DNA from: CAVYXK01 sp963708245
Lineage (GTDB): Bacteria > Pseudomonadota > Alphaproteobacteria > Acetobacterales > Acetobacteraceae
Reading direction: 5' to 3'
Assembly: GCA_963708245.1 (NCBI GenBank)
Contig: OY970201.1
Span: 4,092,001-4,156,000 of the forward strand
Length of the DNA stretch: 64,000 bases
Shown: in pieces, positions 34,143 to 43,055 of the stretch
Layout: every line of letters starts with the position of its first letter
Position numbering within the stretch: the stretch's first letter is position 1
The notes under the pieces: model-generated
Database searches by the model: none
Told to the model about the DNA's origin: nothing
What the model saw: the letters and a program-made list of their open reading frames with translations, nothing else
Translations under genes and position numbers: made by a program

Positions 34143-35840
34143 ATGAGTGATCTCACCGAGCCCCCGCCCCTGGCGCGGGCATCGACACGTCGCTCACGGC
34201 GTGTGTCGGTCATCTGGATCGTGCCATTGCTGGCGATCGCGATTGGCGCCTGGCTCGCATGGGACACGCTTTCCAAAGAAGGACCAACCATCACCATTTC
34301 CTTCGAGAGTGGCGAAGGACTGCAGGCCGGCCAATCGCAACTCAAATACAAGGAAATTGTGTTCGGCACCGTCAAAAGTCTGACGCTCACAAGCAATCAC
34401 TCCCGCGTGCTGGTGACGGTCGCCACAACTCGGCAGGCCGAACCTCTGCTCACCGACAAGACGGTGTTCTGGGTTGTCAGGCCGCGCATATCATTGGGCA
34501 ACGTGTCGGGTCTAAGCACGCTTCTCTCCGGCTCCTTTATCGGCATGCTGCCGCCCGAGACCGCAGGCAAGCCGCAACACGACTTTACTGGACTCGAGGA
34601 TCCGCCTCTCCTGCAAACGAATGTCCCTGGTCGTACTTTCCGGCTGACAGCCAGCCGTCTTGGCTCGATTTCATTGGGATCACCGATCTATTTCCGCGAT
34701 CTCGTCGCCGGGGAGGTCCTAGGCTGGGACTTTGCCCATATGGCGGAGAGCGTCACGATCCGCGCTTTCGTCCGGGCGCCATTTGATAGCTATGTGCATG
34801 ACGAAAGCCGGTTCTGGAACGCCTCCGGCCTTTCTGTGAAGCTCGCCGGTGCGGGCGTTCAGGTCCAGCTCGAGTCATTGCAGGCGCTTCTGCTCGGCGG
34901 GATCGCGTTCGATACACCATCAGGCGACAGTCATGCGCCACCTACGGCAGCAAACCACGCGTTCCCGCTCTTTGTCGATCGGGATGCCGCGGAGGCTGCT
35001 TCCTACAGCCGCAGGGTTCCGGTCGTATCCTATTTCTCCGGTTCGGTTCGCGGACTTGGCCCCGGCTCCGAGGTGACGATGCACGGTCTCAAGGTCGGCC
35101 AGGTCACTGATGTACGCCTGGCGTACGATCGGGCCAAGGATGCGATCGTCGCGCCGGTGCATTACGAGATAGAGCCGGAACGTATTCTTGGGATCGGCGC
35201 CAAGGATGTCTTCAAGACGCCGGAGGAAGCAGCGGACGTGATGGTGCGGCGCGGCCTGCGGGCAACACTGCAGAGCGCCAGCCTGATCACCGGCCAGCAG
35301 GAGGTCGGGCTCATTTTCGATACCAAGGCCCCACCGGCGACGGTCACCATGCAGGGCCCAGACGTCGTCTTGCCGAGCGCGGAAAGCGGCGGCTTCGCTA
35401 GTCTTACGGCATCCGCCACCGACCTGCTCAATCAGGTCAACACCATCCCCTTCACCCAGATCGGCCAGCAACTCGAGTCCATCCTGGGAGGGGTGAACGA
35501 CGCAACGGCCAGCCCGCAAATGCGGCAGACCTTGAAGGACCTGTCGGCGATGGTCGCCAGTGCCGACGACATGATCCACCATCTGGACACCGGACTAACC
35601 CCGGCGACGAAGCAATTGCCCGAACTCACGTCCGGACTGGAGAAAACGTTGACTAGCGCCAACAAGCTTCTCCTCTCGCTGGATAATGCCTATGGCAACA
35701 ACACCGATTTCGACCGGGAGCTCGAACGGTTGCTGCGCCAACTCAATGAGGCGATGGGGTCACTCCGCTCGCTTGCCGACCTGCTGACGCGGCATCCCGA
35801 GGCGCTGATCAAGGGCCGGCCTGGCGGAGGTACGGAATGA
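34143..35840 (+). CDS. pqiB: Intermembrane transport protein PqiB (MCE family)
   Basis: 565 residues: a single N-terminal transmembrane helix (VSVIWIVPLLAIAIGAWLAW), three MCE domains (about residues 45-140, 160-220 and 285-390), then a long coiled-coil tail (QIGQQLESILGGVNDATASP and following). This is the PqiB plan, a hexameric tunnel that carries phospholipids across the periplasm. It overlaps pqiC by ATGA. Here pqiB comes first, whereas E. coli has pqiA first. An AraC-type site lies upstream. Confidence 0.88.
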   Translation: MSDLTEPPPLARASTRRSRRVSVIWIVPLLAIAIGAWLAWDTLSKEGPTITISFESGEGLQAGQSQLKYKEIVFGTVKSLTLTSNHSRVLVTVATTRQAEPLLTDKTVFWVVRPRISLGNVSGLSTLLSGSFIGMLPPETAGKPQHDFTGLEDPPLLQTNVPGRTFRLTASRLGSISLGSPIYFRDLVAGEVLGWDFAHMAESVTIRAFVRAPFDSYVHDESRFWNASGLSVKLAGAGVQVQLESLQALLLGGIAFDTPSGDSHAPPTAANHAFPLFVDRDAAEAASYSRRVPVVSYFSGSVRGLGPGSEVTMHGLKVGQVTDVRLAYDRAKDAIVAPVHYEIEPERILGIGAKDVFKTPEEAADVMVRRGLRATLQSASLITGQQEVGLIFDTKAPPATVTMQGPDVVLPSAESGGFASLTASATDLLNQVNTIPFTQIGQQLESILGGVNDATASPQMRQTLKDLSAMVASADDMIHHLDTGLTPATKQLPELTSGLEKTLTSANKLLLSLDNAYGNNTDFDRELERLLRQLNEAMGSLRSLADLLTRHPEALIKGRPGGGTE

Positions 35841-36427
35841 GGCGCTCGTGGTCTTTCCGCACCCTGGCAGCGCTTGCACCTCTCGCGCTTTTCTCCGCCT
35901 GCTCTTCGCCTAACCCAGTGCTTTATACGATCGCGCCGGTATCCGGAACGCCGCAAGGTCGCGGGCCTGGCATCATCATTCTGCAACCGATCAGTCTTGC
36001 GCGTTACCTCGAACGTTCCGAAATCGTCCGCTCCTCGGAAAATTACCGCCTCGACGTCATGTCCAACGATTGGTGGGGCGAGCCACTGGGCGCCATGTTG
36101 AGCCGGGTGCTGATCGAGGAACTGAGCCAACGCCTGCCCCAGAGCACCGTCCTCAGCAGCAGCGGCGCGGTATCCGTTTCGCCGGACGCCACGGTCGAAC
36201 TGAACGTGCAGCGGCTGGATGAAGACGCGGCCGGCCGCCTCGTGTTGCAGGCGCAGGCAAGCGTGGAATTCAAGGGACGCGGAAACCCGATCGTGCGCAG
36301 CTTCCACTTCACCGACGCGCCGCCAGTGCCGGGCACGTCGGGTGAGGTCGCAGCCATCAGCACCGCTGTCGGCCAGCTTGCGGACGGCCTCGTGTCGATG
36401 CTGCTCACAGGACCCGCGGGCCGGTGA
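35837..36427 (+). CDS. pqiC: ABC-type transport auxiliary lipoprotein PqiC
   Basis: 196 residues with a lipoprotein signal (LAALAPLALFSACSS; lipobox F-S-A-C at about residues 19-22) and the PqiC/YmbA fold (VLYTIAPVSGTP, VDVMSNDWWGEPLGAMLSRV-like strand and helix). It should sit in the outer membrane and dock the PqiB tunnel. Coupled at both ends by 4-base overlaps. Confidence 0.85.
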   Translation: MRRSWSFRTLAALAPLALFSACSSPNPVLYTIAPVSGTPQGRGPGIIILQPISLARYLERSEIVRSSENYRLDVMSNDWWGEPLGAMLSRVLIEELSQRLPQSTVLSSSGAVSVSPDATVELNVQRLDEDAAGRLVLQAQASVEFKGRGNPIVRSFHFTDAPPVPGTSGEVAAISTAVGQLADGLVSMLLTGPAGR

Positions 36428-37746
36428 AGCCCCTGTCGGCACTCCCGCCCACGCAGCCACACATCCGCGAATGCCCAGGCTGCGGGCTGTTCCAGACCGT
36501 CCCCGCCCTCGCTGCCGGCACGACGGCCCGCTGTGCGCGCTGCGGCACGGTCCTGCATCGCGCGGCGCGTCATCCCCTCGATCATAATATCGCGCTCACC
36601 GTGGCCGCACTCGCCCTCCTCATCATCATGTGCACAACAACGCTGATGAGCGTGGAAACCGCCGGCATCACACTCACCGCCGGCCTGTTCTCAGGACCAG
36701 AGGAGCTGGTACGGCGGGGCATGGGCGAGCTTGCCGCGGTTGTCGTATTCGTCACGGTACTCGCGCCTTTCGGCAAACTGATCTGCACGCTGTACGTGTT
36801 GGTCCGGCTGCGCGAAACCAGACCTCCCCGTTACCTGCGCCGCGTCTTCGCTTTTGTTGAGAAGCTTCGTCCCTGGTCGATGATCGAGGTCTTCGTGTTC
36901 GGCGTCTTCGTCGCCTACGTGAAACTCGGCGACCTGGTGACGATTGGACTCCAGGCGGGCGTGTATGCGCTCCTCGCGCTCACCTTCATCATCATCTGGG
37001 CCGACAGCGCACTTGACCGTCAGGCCGTCTGGGACGCGTTGGATTCCCGCGACGAGGCCGGCGATTTTTCCTGCCGCTCGAGCTCATGGCGCCGTAACCT
37101 GGCTGGTGCGATCGGCTGCGAAACGTGTGGTCTCGTCAGCGTTCCGCGGGCGGCCGACCCATCCTGTCCCCGCTGCGAGACGGCCCTGCACGCGCGGAAA
37201 CCCAACAGCATAACGCGTACCTGGGCACTGGTGATCGCCGCTGCAATCCTCTATGTGCCCGCAAACTACTATCCGGTGCTGACGGTCATGCAGCTCGGCG
37301 CCGGCCAGCCGAGCACGATCCTTGGTGGCGTAGAAGAACTGTTTGCAGCCCGCATGTACCCGCTCGCGGCGCTGGTGTTCGTCGCCAGCATCGCAATTCC
37401 GATGCTGAAGCTTGTTGGACTTTCTGTATTGCTGATCGCGACGCAGACTGGACACGCAGGATGGTTGCGGGACCGGACCCGCCTTTATCACATTGTGCGC
37501 TGGATCGGCCGGTGGTCGATGATCGACATTTTCATGGAGGCATTGCTCGGCGCACTGGTCCGGTTCGGCAACGTGATCACGATCGAGCCCGGCATGGGCG
37601 CCCTTGCGTTCTGTTCGGTTGTCATCCTGACCATGATCGCTGCGGAGATGTTCGATCCCCGGCTAATGTGGGACGCCGCCAGGCGACAGGTCCTGCCGGC
37701 TGCAACCCCGTCGCCGCAGATCAATCCGAGGCTGGAGGCTGGCTGA
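36424..37746 (+). CDS. pqiA: Paraquat-inducible protein A
   Basis: 440 residues with two repeated units. Each has a zinc-ribbon (CPGCGLFQ...CARCG and CETCGLVS...CPRCE) followed by four transmembrane helices and the RPWSMIEVFVFGVFVAYVKL / GRWSMIDIFMEALLGALVRF signature. PqiA is the inner-membrane partner of PqiB in lipid transport. A GTG start overlaps the pqiC stop (GTGA). Confidence 0.9.
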   Translation: MKPLSALPPTQPHIRECPGCGLFQTVPALAAGTTARCARCGTVLHRAARHPLDHNIALTVAALALLIIMCTTTLMSVETAGITLTAGLFSGPEELVRRGMGELAAVVVFVTVLAPFGKLICTLYVLVRLRETRPPRYLRRVFAFVEKLRPWSMIEVFVFGVFVAYVKLGDLVTIGLQAGVYALLALTFIIIWADSALDRQAVWDALDSRDEAGDFSCRSSSWRRNLAGAIGCETCGLVSVPRAADPSCPRCETALHARKPNSITRTWALVIAAAILYVPANYYPVLTVMQLGAGQPSTILGGVEELFAARMYPLAALVFVASIAIPMLKLVGLSVLLIATQTGHAGWLRDRTRLYHIVRWIGRWSMIDIFMEALLGALVRFGNVITIEPGMGALAFCSVVILTMIAAEMFDPRLMWDAARRQVLPAATPSPQINPRLEAG

Positions 37747-37839
37747 TAACCTCTAGCGCATACCGGATCGGCTCGGCCGAAACCCGGATGGGGATGCCCG
37801 ACATCCGCGGGTAGCCGGTGAACGGACTCTCCATGTCCA

Positions 37840-37945
37840 GCAGCATTTTGATCGCCCCCATCCAGAACGTGCGGCCCGGACTCCATCGCATGCCCCCAGG
37901 GGGCCCTGAGACGAGCGACAGTTCGACGCGCCGTTTTTTTCCGTC
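37840..37945 (-). pseudogene. Chimeric remnant: OmpA-lipoprotein tail joined to FGE N-terminus
   Basis: The minus strand reads KKRRVELSLVSG (OmpA-lipoprotein tail; the intact gene at 41621 ends KNRRVELSLVSS) and directly afterwards MRWSPGRTFWMGA, matching the formylglycine-generating enzyme at 45709-46686 (MRWIPGGTFRMGADQ). The DNA is also close over both stretches, with one base missing after the GGATGGGGGC block. It is embedded in a 106-codon open frame (37721-38041) of no clear function. Confidence 0.55.
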
Positions 37946-38060
37946 CGGCACCTCGCGCCATGCTGCCGCTCCACCTTTCCCTGACAGAGCGTCGCCAGGT
38001 CCCCGAACGGTCCGCTTCGGGCCGATAACCGGACGCATCACTCACGATCTCGCGCCATGC

Positions 38061-39485
38061 TCAGTCGAGCTGTAACGCCACCCAGCGTAGGCCCGACGGC
38101 TCCGCCATCAGCATCGGCACGAATGGACTCTGCTGCTTGCGTGCGTCGTCCGCGGCTCTCTGCACATCATCGGGCGAAGTAACCGCCATGTCGCGTACCT
38201 GCACGATTACCGCCCCCGCATCGATTTTGCTATTTGCGGCCGTGCTACCTATCGCCACCCCGGTCACGATGACGCCCTGCTGCTGTGCGCCGAGGTTGTA
38301 CTTGGCGCGAAGCTCTGGGGTGATAGCCGCCATTTCCAAGCCAAAATTGGCTAGTGCCTCCGGGGGAAGGTTCGGCTTCGCGACACCCGGTTTGCCCAGG
38401 AAGGTACCATACGACTGGTTCGCGGGCAGCCCGGTCAGAGTGACGGGTACTATCTCCTCGTTGCCGCCGCGCAAGACGCCCAGAATCACGGTTGTTCCCG
38501 GTAGCGTCTGGACGATGGCGCGCATCAGCGCACGACTATCCTTAGCGAACTTATTTCCGAACGAGGTGATGATGTCGCCGGCGCGAAGCTTCGCCTGCGC
38601 GGCCGGACTGCCATCCTGCACCTGCAGGACGAGGGAACCCCATGGCCCCTGAAGCCCATAGGCGTCAGCCAGATCGGGTGTCAGCGACTGAACCTTCGCT
38701 CCCAGATAGGCTGGCCTCATCTTGCCCGACCCAATGTCCCGCATGTGGGCCACGAGGAACTTCGCGTCGTTGATTGGGATGGCGAACCCAATGCCAATAT
38801 TGCCTGTACTCGTGGCGGTCGTGTAGAGCGCGGAGTTGACCCCAATCACCTCGCCCTTGGCGTTGATCAGCGGGCCGCCGGAGTTGCCCTCATTAATCGC
38901 GGCATCGGTCTGGATGTAATCGTCGAACTCGGTGAAGTGGAAATCGCGGTTGAGAGCGCTGATGATGCCGTTGGTCACCGTGCTGTTGAAGTCGAGCGGA
39001 TTGCCGATCGCGATCACGAAATTACCTTGGCGCAGCGTGTCGCTGTCACCGAGTGTCATCGCGGGGAAGGGTCTGGCAGCCCGTATCTTGATCACCGCGA
39101 TGTCGCAGCAGACAGCTTCGGAGATCAGGTCCGCGGGAAGCTGCGTTCCATCATTCAGGGTGACCTTGAAGTTGATCCCGTTGTGTACGACGTGCTTGTT
39201 GGTGACGACATATCCGTCGGTGGACACAATGAACCCGCTGCCAAACCAGAGGCTTTTATCGGGTTCAGCCGCCTGCGCCATGACCGACTTGTTCGGCGGG
39301 ATCTGAATATCCTTATAGCGGGTCGTCGTGACGTTGACGACACTCGGCAGCAGGGTGGCGACCAAGTTGGGCAGATCCGGGTCATCTTTGAGCCCGGCGG
39401 CCATGGCCGGGGAAGCGGCCGGCAGCCCGGTCATCAGTGTCATGGTAGCCGAAAGCAGGATGGCACGCAGAACAGAGGTAGGCAT
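38061..39485 (-). CDS. DegP/Do-like periplasmic serine protease
   Basis: 474 residues: signal peptide (LRAILLSATMTLMTGLPAAS), then a trypsin-like domain with the catalytic His in TNKHVV, Asp in CCDIAVIKI and Ser in NEGNSGGPL, followed by two PDZ domains (about residues 265-365 and 380-470). HtrA proteases degrade misfolded envelope proteins. The start at 39485 has an AAGGT ribosome-binding site; upstream methionines would extend the signal peptide unnaturally. Confidence 0.85.
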   Translation of the reverse strand: MPTSVLRAILLSATMTLMTGLPAASPAMAAGLKDDPDLPNLVATLLPSVVNVTTTRYKDIQIPPNKSVMAQAAEPDKSLWFGSGFIVSTDGYVVTNKHVVHNGINFKVTLNDGTQLPADLISEAVCCDIAVIKIRAARPFPAMTLGDSDTLRQGNFVIAIGNPLDFNSTVTNGIISALNRDFHFTEFDDYIQTDAAINEGNSGGPLINAKGEVIGVNSALYTTATSTGNIGIGFAIPINDAKFLVAHMRDIGSGKMRPAYLGAKVQSLTPDLADAYGLQGPWGSLVLQVQDGSPAAQAKLRAGDIITSFGNKFAKDSRALMRAIVQTLPGTTVILGVLRGGNEEIVPVTLTGLPANQSYGTFLGKPGVAKPNLPPEALANFGLEMAAITPELRAKYNLGAQQQGVIVTGVAIGSTAANSKIDAGAVIVQVRDMAVTSPDDVQRAADDARKQQSPFVPMLMAEPSGLRWVALQLD

Positions 39486-39668
39486 GACCTTGTTCTCCCT
39501 GTCCAAAGGGAATTTCATCAGTCCGGCCGCCATCACGCGCTTGATCCCGACCATCTGCCGTTGTCGCGACAGGTGGCAGTCCTGACGCGCCGCCTCAAGT
39601 CGAGCACGCCCCGAGTGGCAGTGGTATGGCTTCGACGTAGGGGCGTCGCCCGCAATGCCGACGCTCGC

Positions 39669-40427
39669 TCATGGAACCGGAACCACTCGATAGTACATGC
39701 CATTGGCTCCGTAGTATGGGCTGAACCAGGTCCCGGCACAGTCATAATAGGCCAATCCCGACACCGGACTGTACACGCATCCGGCCGGTAGAGTTGGATA
39801 GATGTCGTTCATCACGTAGGCCGGCCGGGCCGCTGCGCCAGCCGCAACCCCCGCTGCGTACGCGTTTGCGCTGGCGGCAGTCCCTGCCGCCGCACCGATG
39901 GCCGTTCCCGCGGCAAGACCGGTGAGACCGGCCGCCCAGGCGCCACCCGCGTTCCAGCCGCCGCAATTCCAGCAGCCGGTGCCGTAATTGTTTACGACAG
40001 TCGGCGGATGATAGCCGTAATAGTAACCGCCGTTATAGTGATCGTAGCCGCCATAGGCGGTATTCCCGTACGCGCCGGTGGCGTGCCACGACCCCTCGCC
40101 GCCAGCCGCTGTGCCACCATAGGCGCCTGTGGCGTGCCATGATCCTTCCCCACCGGACGCCGTGCCGCCGCGATAGCCGGTCCCGCTCCACGAACCGCCA
40201 CCGCCCGAGGCGCTGCCGCCACGGAAACCGCTGGCGCTCCATGATCCGGCGCTGCCGGACGCAGTACTTCCGCGCGGGCCCTCGTAGTGGAAGCCGCCCG
40301 CTCCACCCCAGGCGTGGCCTCCCCATGCGCCGCCATGAAACCAAGCCACCGCTTGCCGGAGCGGCGCCGCCACGGTGAGCAGGCATGTCATGCCGAGCGC
40401 GGCATGCTTGATCCCATGCATCCTCAT
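39669..40427 (-). CDS. Secreted glycine-rich repeat protein
   Basis: 252 residues. A signal peptide (GMTCLLTVAAPLRQAVA) is followed by four to five tandem repeats of about 16 residues with the core GGxASGGxGSWxxTGxxGG (about residues 50-125). A Tyr/Gly/His stretch (YYYGYHPP), an Ala/Gly zipper (about 165-205) and a C-terminal YDCAGTWFSPYYGANG motif follow. The repeats suggest a structural cell-envelope protein. It overlaps the DUF2092 gene by ATGA. A fragment of a homologue lies at 33662-33736. Confidence 0.7.
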   Translation of the reverse strand: MRMHGIKHAALGMTCLLTVAAPLRQAVAWFHGGAWGGHAWGGAGGFHYEGPRGSTASGSAGSWSASGFRGGSASGGGGSWSGTGYRGGTASGGEGSWHATGAYGGTAAGGEGSWHATGAYGNTAYGGYDHYNGGYYYGYHPPTVVNNYGTGCWNCGGWNAGGAWAAGLTGLAAGTAIGAAAGTAASANAYAAGVAAGAAARPAYVMNDIYPTLPAGCVYSPVSGLAYYDCAGTWFSPYYGANGMYYRVVPVP

Positions 40428-41281
40428 GGCTTGGTTGCTCCAGTCGCAGCGGGTTGCGGAAGCTTGTCGGGTGGCGCGCCGAATCGCATTCGTCGCGCGT
40501 TTGCCGCGGCGGCTGAGGTGAACGTGCCCGGCGGGATCGGCGGGTTCAGCAGCCAGTGGGAGAATTCGACCTGATGCCGGTAGTTGCCTGGCTCGTCGAA
40601 ATAGGTGGCGCGCATCATGCGAGGCAGCTTGTCCTCGGCGCCGATCCAAACTTGCACCTGCACCGTATCATTGGCGAGAACGATGATGTCCGTGGTGGTG
40701 TCGCCCACGACCTTCGACTGGCCCATGACGAAGGCGAGCTTCAGGCCCTCGGAGATGTCCTTGTAAGGATCGGAGACGATCAGATCGGTGAACGGGAAAT
40801 AGATCGCCGCCACGTCGTAGGCGGCTTTCAGCATTTCATCGATGGTCGGCGGCGCCTCGGCCACCGCGACCAGATCGGCGCCCGGCGAGTAGGCCATGAC
40901 TGTCTTGCCGTCATAGTAGAACTCGGAGGGCGGGCCATCGCCGGGTACGATCACCCGCAGCCTGTTGGGCCGCTCCAGCGTGACCTGGGACAGCGTCGTG
41001 TAGGCCAGGGGCTGGCCGGTTCGTGCCGCGCTTTCGTACGTGGCGACAGCCGTAAAGCTCAGCGTTTTGGCTGCCGCCAACTTGGCGCTAGCGGCCTTGA
41101 GGATGCCGATGGCCTTCGGCTCCAATCCGAACCGCAGGCCCATGTCGATCATCGGCGGCGGGGCTGGCGCTGCCTGTGGCGCCGGTGCGGGCGCCGCTGG
41201 CGCCTGTTGGGCGCGCGCGTGCGGCAACAGCAACGGTGCAAGAGCAGCGAACAACCCCAGATACCGGCCAACTCTCGGCAT
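40424..41281 (-). CDS. DUF2092 family periplasmic protein
   Basis: 285 residues with a signal peptide (LGLFAALAPLLLPHARA), an Ala/Pro-rich linker and a LolA-like fold. The strands TLSFTAVATYES, QVTLERPNRLRVIVPGDG and FYYDGKTVMAYSP are typical of DUF2092, which is related to lipoprotein-carrier proteins. The start at 41281 has a GGGAGG ribosome-binding site. It is third in a chain of minus-strand genes after the OmpA lipoprotein and a small secreted protein. Confidence 0.75.
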   Translation of the reverse strand: MPRVGRYLGLFAALAPLLLPHARAQQAPAAPAPAPQAAPAPPPMIDMGLRFGLEPKAIGILKAASAKLAAAKTLSFTAVATYESAARTGQPLAYTTLSQVTLERPNRLRVIVPGDGPPSEFYYDGKTVMAYSPGADLVAVAEAPPTIDEMLKAAYDVAAIYFPFTDLIVSDPYKDISEGLKLAFVMGQSKVVGDTTTDIIVLANDTVQVQVWIGAEDKLPRMMRATYFDEPGNYRHQVEFSHWLLNPPIPPGTFTSAAAANARRMRFGAPPDKLPQPAATGATKP

Positions 41282-41315
41282 CACACGCCCTCCCGTAGAG
41301 GTGTCCTCATCCGTC

Positions 41316-41618
41316 TCATGGAATAAACCCGCACTCGAACATCTTATTTGCGATCGGTGCAGCCACGCGGTTGAGGAATGCTTCCCGCATCTGCGGGTCT
41401 TGATGAAGCGTTTGGATGAACTGCTGCTCCATCTGCGCGCGTTGGCCCGTCGGACGCTGGGCGCGCTGTGCCGCAAGCTGCTGACAGGATGAGTTCTGGT
41501 ATTTCTGAATGACCCTGTCCGCGAGCCGGTCCAGAATCGGATATGACTGCGCGTGGGCCTGGCTGACGCCGAGGCAGAGCAGCCCCGACGCCAGCAGCAG
41601 AAGCCTTGTCCGTTGCAT
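41316..41618 (-). CDS. Small secreted hypothetical protein
   Basis: 100 residues with a signal peptide (MQRTRLLLLASGLLCLGVSQAHA) and a Gln-rich helical mature part (QQLAAQRAQRPTGQRAQMEQ) with two cysteines (SSCQQ, FECGF). No family recognised. The ATG at 41618 is preferred to a TTG at 41624. It starts 2 bases beyond the OmpA-lipoprotein stop, so the two should be cotranscribed. Confidence 0.65.
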   Translation of the reverse strand: MQRTRLLLLASGLLCLGVSQAHAQSYPILDRLADRVIQKYQNSSCQQLAAQRAQRPTGQRAQMEQQFIQTLHQDPQMREAFLNRVAAPIANKMFECGFIP

Positions 41619-41620
41619 GT

Positions 41621-42181
41621 TCAACTGGACACGAGCGACAGTTCGACACGTCGGTTTTTCGCCCTGCCCGCCGCCGTGGCATTCGAGGCAAGCGGATCGG
41701 CCTCGCCGAAGCCCTTCGCCTCGACGAGTTCAGGCTTTACGCCCTGGGAAATCAGAAACTGCATGACGGCTTCGGCACGCTTCTGCGACAGCTCCTGGTT
41801 CGACGTGACGCCCTGCTGCTGCAGCGCCGGACCGATCGGCGTGTTATCAGTATAGCCAGCAACCAAGAGCTTACTCTGCTGTGTCGGTGCCAGTTTCGAT
41901 GCAAATCCGGCGATGATCTTCTCGGCGCCAGGCCTCATTGTCCAGCTTCCCGATGCAAACAGCAGGTCGCTGTTGACGGTGTACTTGATGGCGCCCTGCA
42001 GTCGGGCGATCTGCTCGTTGTCGGCGGTAATCTGCTGCTGCTGCGACGCAACCTGCTGCTGAAGCTGCTGATTCTGCGCCTGGAGCGCGTCGTAGTCGCT
42101 TTTCCAGACCACACATCCCGTCAGGACCGTGGTTGACAACAGCGACACGACGATTAGGCCACTTTTACCTGGATTGGTCAT
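41621..42181 (-). CDS. OmpA-family peptidoglycan-binding lipoprotein
   Basis: 186 residues: lipoprotein signal with lipobox LTGC (about residues 19-22), a Gln-rich coiled coil (YDALQAQNQQLQQQVASQQQ), then an OmpA-like domain (LLFASGSWTMRPGA, VAGYTDNTPIG, LSQKRAEAVMQFLISQGV, KGFGEADPLASN, AKNRRVELSL) with the Asp and Arg that bind diaminopimelate. The start at 42181 has AGGAGAG upstream; an IS5-type element is inserted only 18 bases before the ATG, cutting it off from upstream promoters. A paralogue lies at 47648-48202. Confidence 0.85.
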   Translation of the reverse strand: MTNPGKSGLIVVSLLSTTVLTGCVVWKSDYDALQAQNQQLQQQVASQQQQITADNEQIARLQGAIKYTVNSDLLFASGSWTMRPGAEKIIAGFASKLAPTQQSKLLVAGYTDNTPIGPALQQQGVTSNQELSQKRAEAVMQFLISQGVKPELVEAKGFGEADPLASNATAAGRAKNRRVELSLVSS

Positions 42182-42219
42182 AGCTTCTCTCTCTCCTAAG
42201 AGTTTGTCCGGGAACATTG

Positions 42220-42591
42220 CTAGTTCCTGCATAGCCGTCTGACCATGAGACGGATGGAAGCGAGCAACAGAAAGGCACGCGCCTTCACATTGAGATTTTC
42301 CCAATCCTTACCCAGTCGACGACATCGGTTGAGCCACGCCAACGTGCGTTCGACCACCCATCGCTTTGGTAGCACGACAAAGCCCTTGGCCTGGTCAGAT
42401 CGTTTGACGATCTCCACCTCGGCCTGCGACACGACACGCTTCAACGCCTCCTGGAATCGCCGCCCCTGATAGCCGCCATCGGCATAAAGCTTCAGCAGGA
42501 ACGGAAACATCCCGAACAGCGTCGCCAGCAGCATGGCGCCGCCATCGCGATCCTGGATGTCCGCCGCCGTCACGATGGCCTGTAGCAGCAA
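42220..42591 (-). CDS. IS5-family transposase, C-terminal frame (orfB)
   Basis: 123 residues as an open frame: LLQAIVTAADIQDRDGG, then LYADGGYQGRRF (second catalytic Asp), then VVLPKRWVVERTLAWLNRCRRL with the catalytic Glu in the Y/W-E-R helix, as in IS5 DDE enzymes. It overlaps orfA in the -1 frame and is presumably made only as an orfAB fusion. The C-terminal end lies 20 bases inside the left repeat. Confidence 0.8.
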   Translation of the reverse strand: MLLQAIVTAADIQDRDGGAMLLATLFGMFPFLLKLYADGGYQGRRFQEALKRVVSQAEVEIVKRSDQAKGFVVLPKRWVVERTLAWLNRCRRLGKDWENLNVKARAFLLLASIRLMVRRLCRN

Positions 42592-43055
42592 ACCCTGGGT
42601 ATCGACCAGGACGTGCCGCTTCTTGCCCTTGATCTTCTTCCCCGCATCATACCCATGCGGATCGATCGAGGCCCCCCTTTTTCGGCGCTCTTCACGCTCT
42701 GCGCATCAATCACCGCGGCGGTCGGGCTGGCCTCTCGCGAGGCCTGCTCACGACATTTCACATACAATGCGTGATGCAGTCGCTCCAGCGTGCCGTCCCA
42801 GGTCCATCGTTCCAGATAGTCGTGCACTGTGCTCCGCGGCGGCAGGTCCTTGGGGATCGCCCGCCATTGGCAGCCGGTGCTCAGCACATACATCACGCCG
42901 TTCACCACCTGGCGGATATCAACGCTCCGCTTGTTGCCGCCCGGCTTGGCCGGGGGGATCAATGGTTCCACCTCGGCCCATTCGGCATCAGTCAGATCGC
43001 TCTCATAGCGCAGTCGGGTGCGGTCGTACCGCGTCCGGTTCTCCTTGGTCCACAT
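42570..43055 (-). CDS. IS5-family transposase, N-terminal frame (orfA)
   Basis: 161 residues from ATG 43055 (MWTKENRTRYDRTRLRYESD). It has the DUF4096-type N-terminal domain (LTDAEWAEVEPLIPPAKPGG, VNGVMYVLSTGCQWRAIPKD) and the first catalytic Asp region (AAVIDAQSVKSAEKGG). At AAAAAGGGGGG the 0 frame turns into unrelated codons, while the -1 frame continues the transposase (ASIDPHGYDAGKKIKGKK), so the full enzyme needs -1 ribosomal frameshifting. Confidence 0.8.
   Translation of the reverse strand: MWTKENRTRYDRTRLRYESDLTDAEWAEVEPLIPPAKPGGNKRSVDIRQVVNGVMYVLSTGCQWRAIPKDLPPRSTVHDYLERWTWDGTLERLHHALYVKCREQASREASPTAAVIDAQSVKSAEKGGPRSIRMGMMRGRRSRARSGTSWSIPRVCCYRPS

Noticed and set aside
42210..42236. 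TTGC-N7-TGCATAGCC at the IS left end
   Set aside because: The spacer is seven rather than six bases and the last base differs; it overlaps the transposase stop and the IS repeat.
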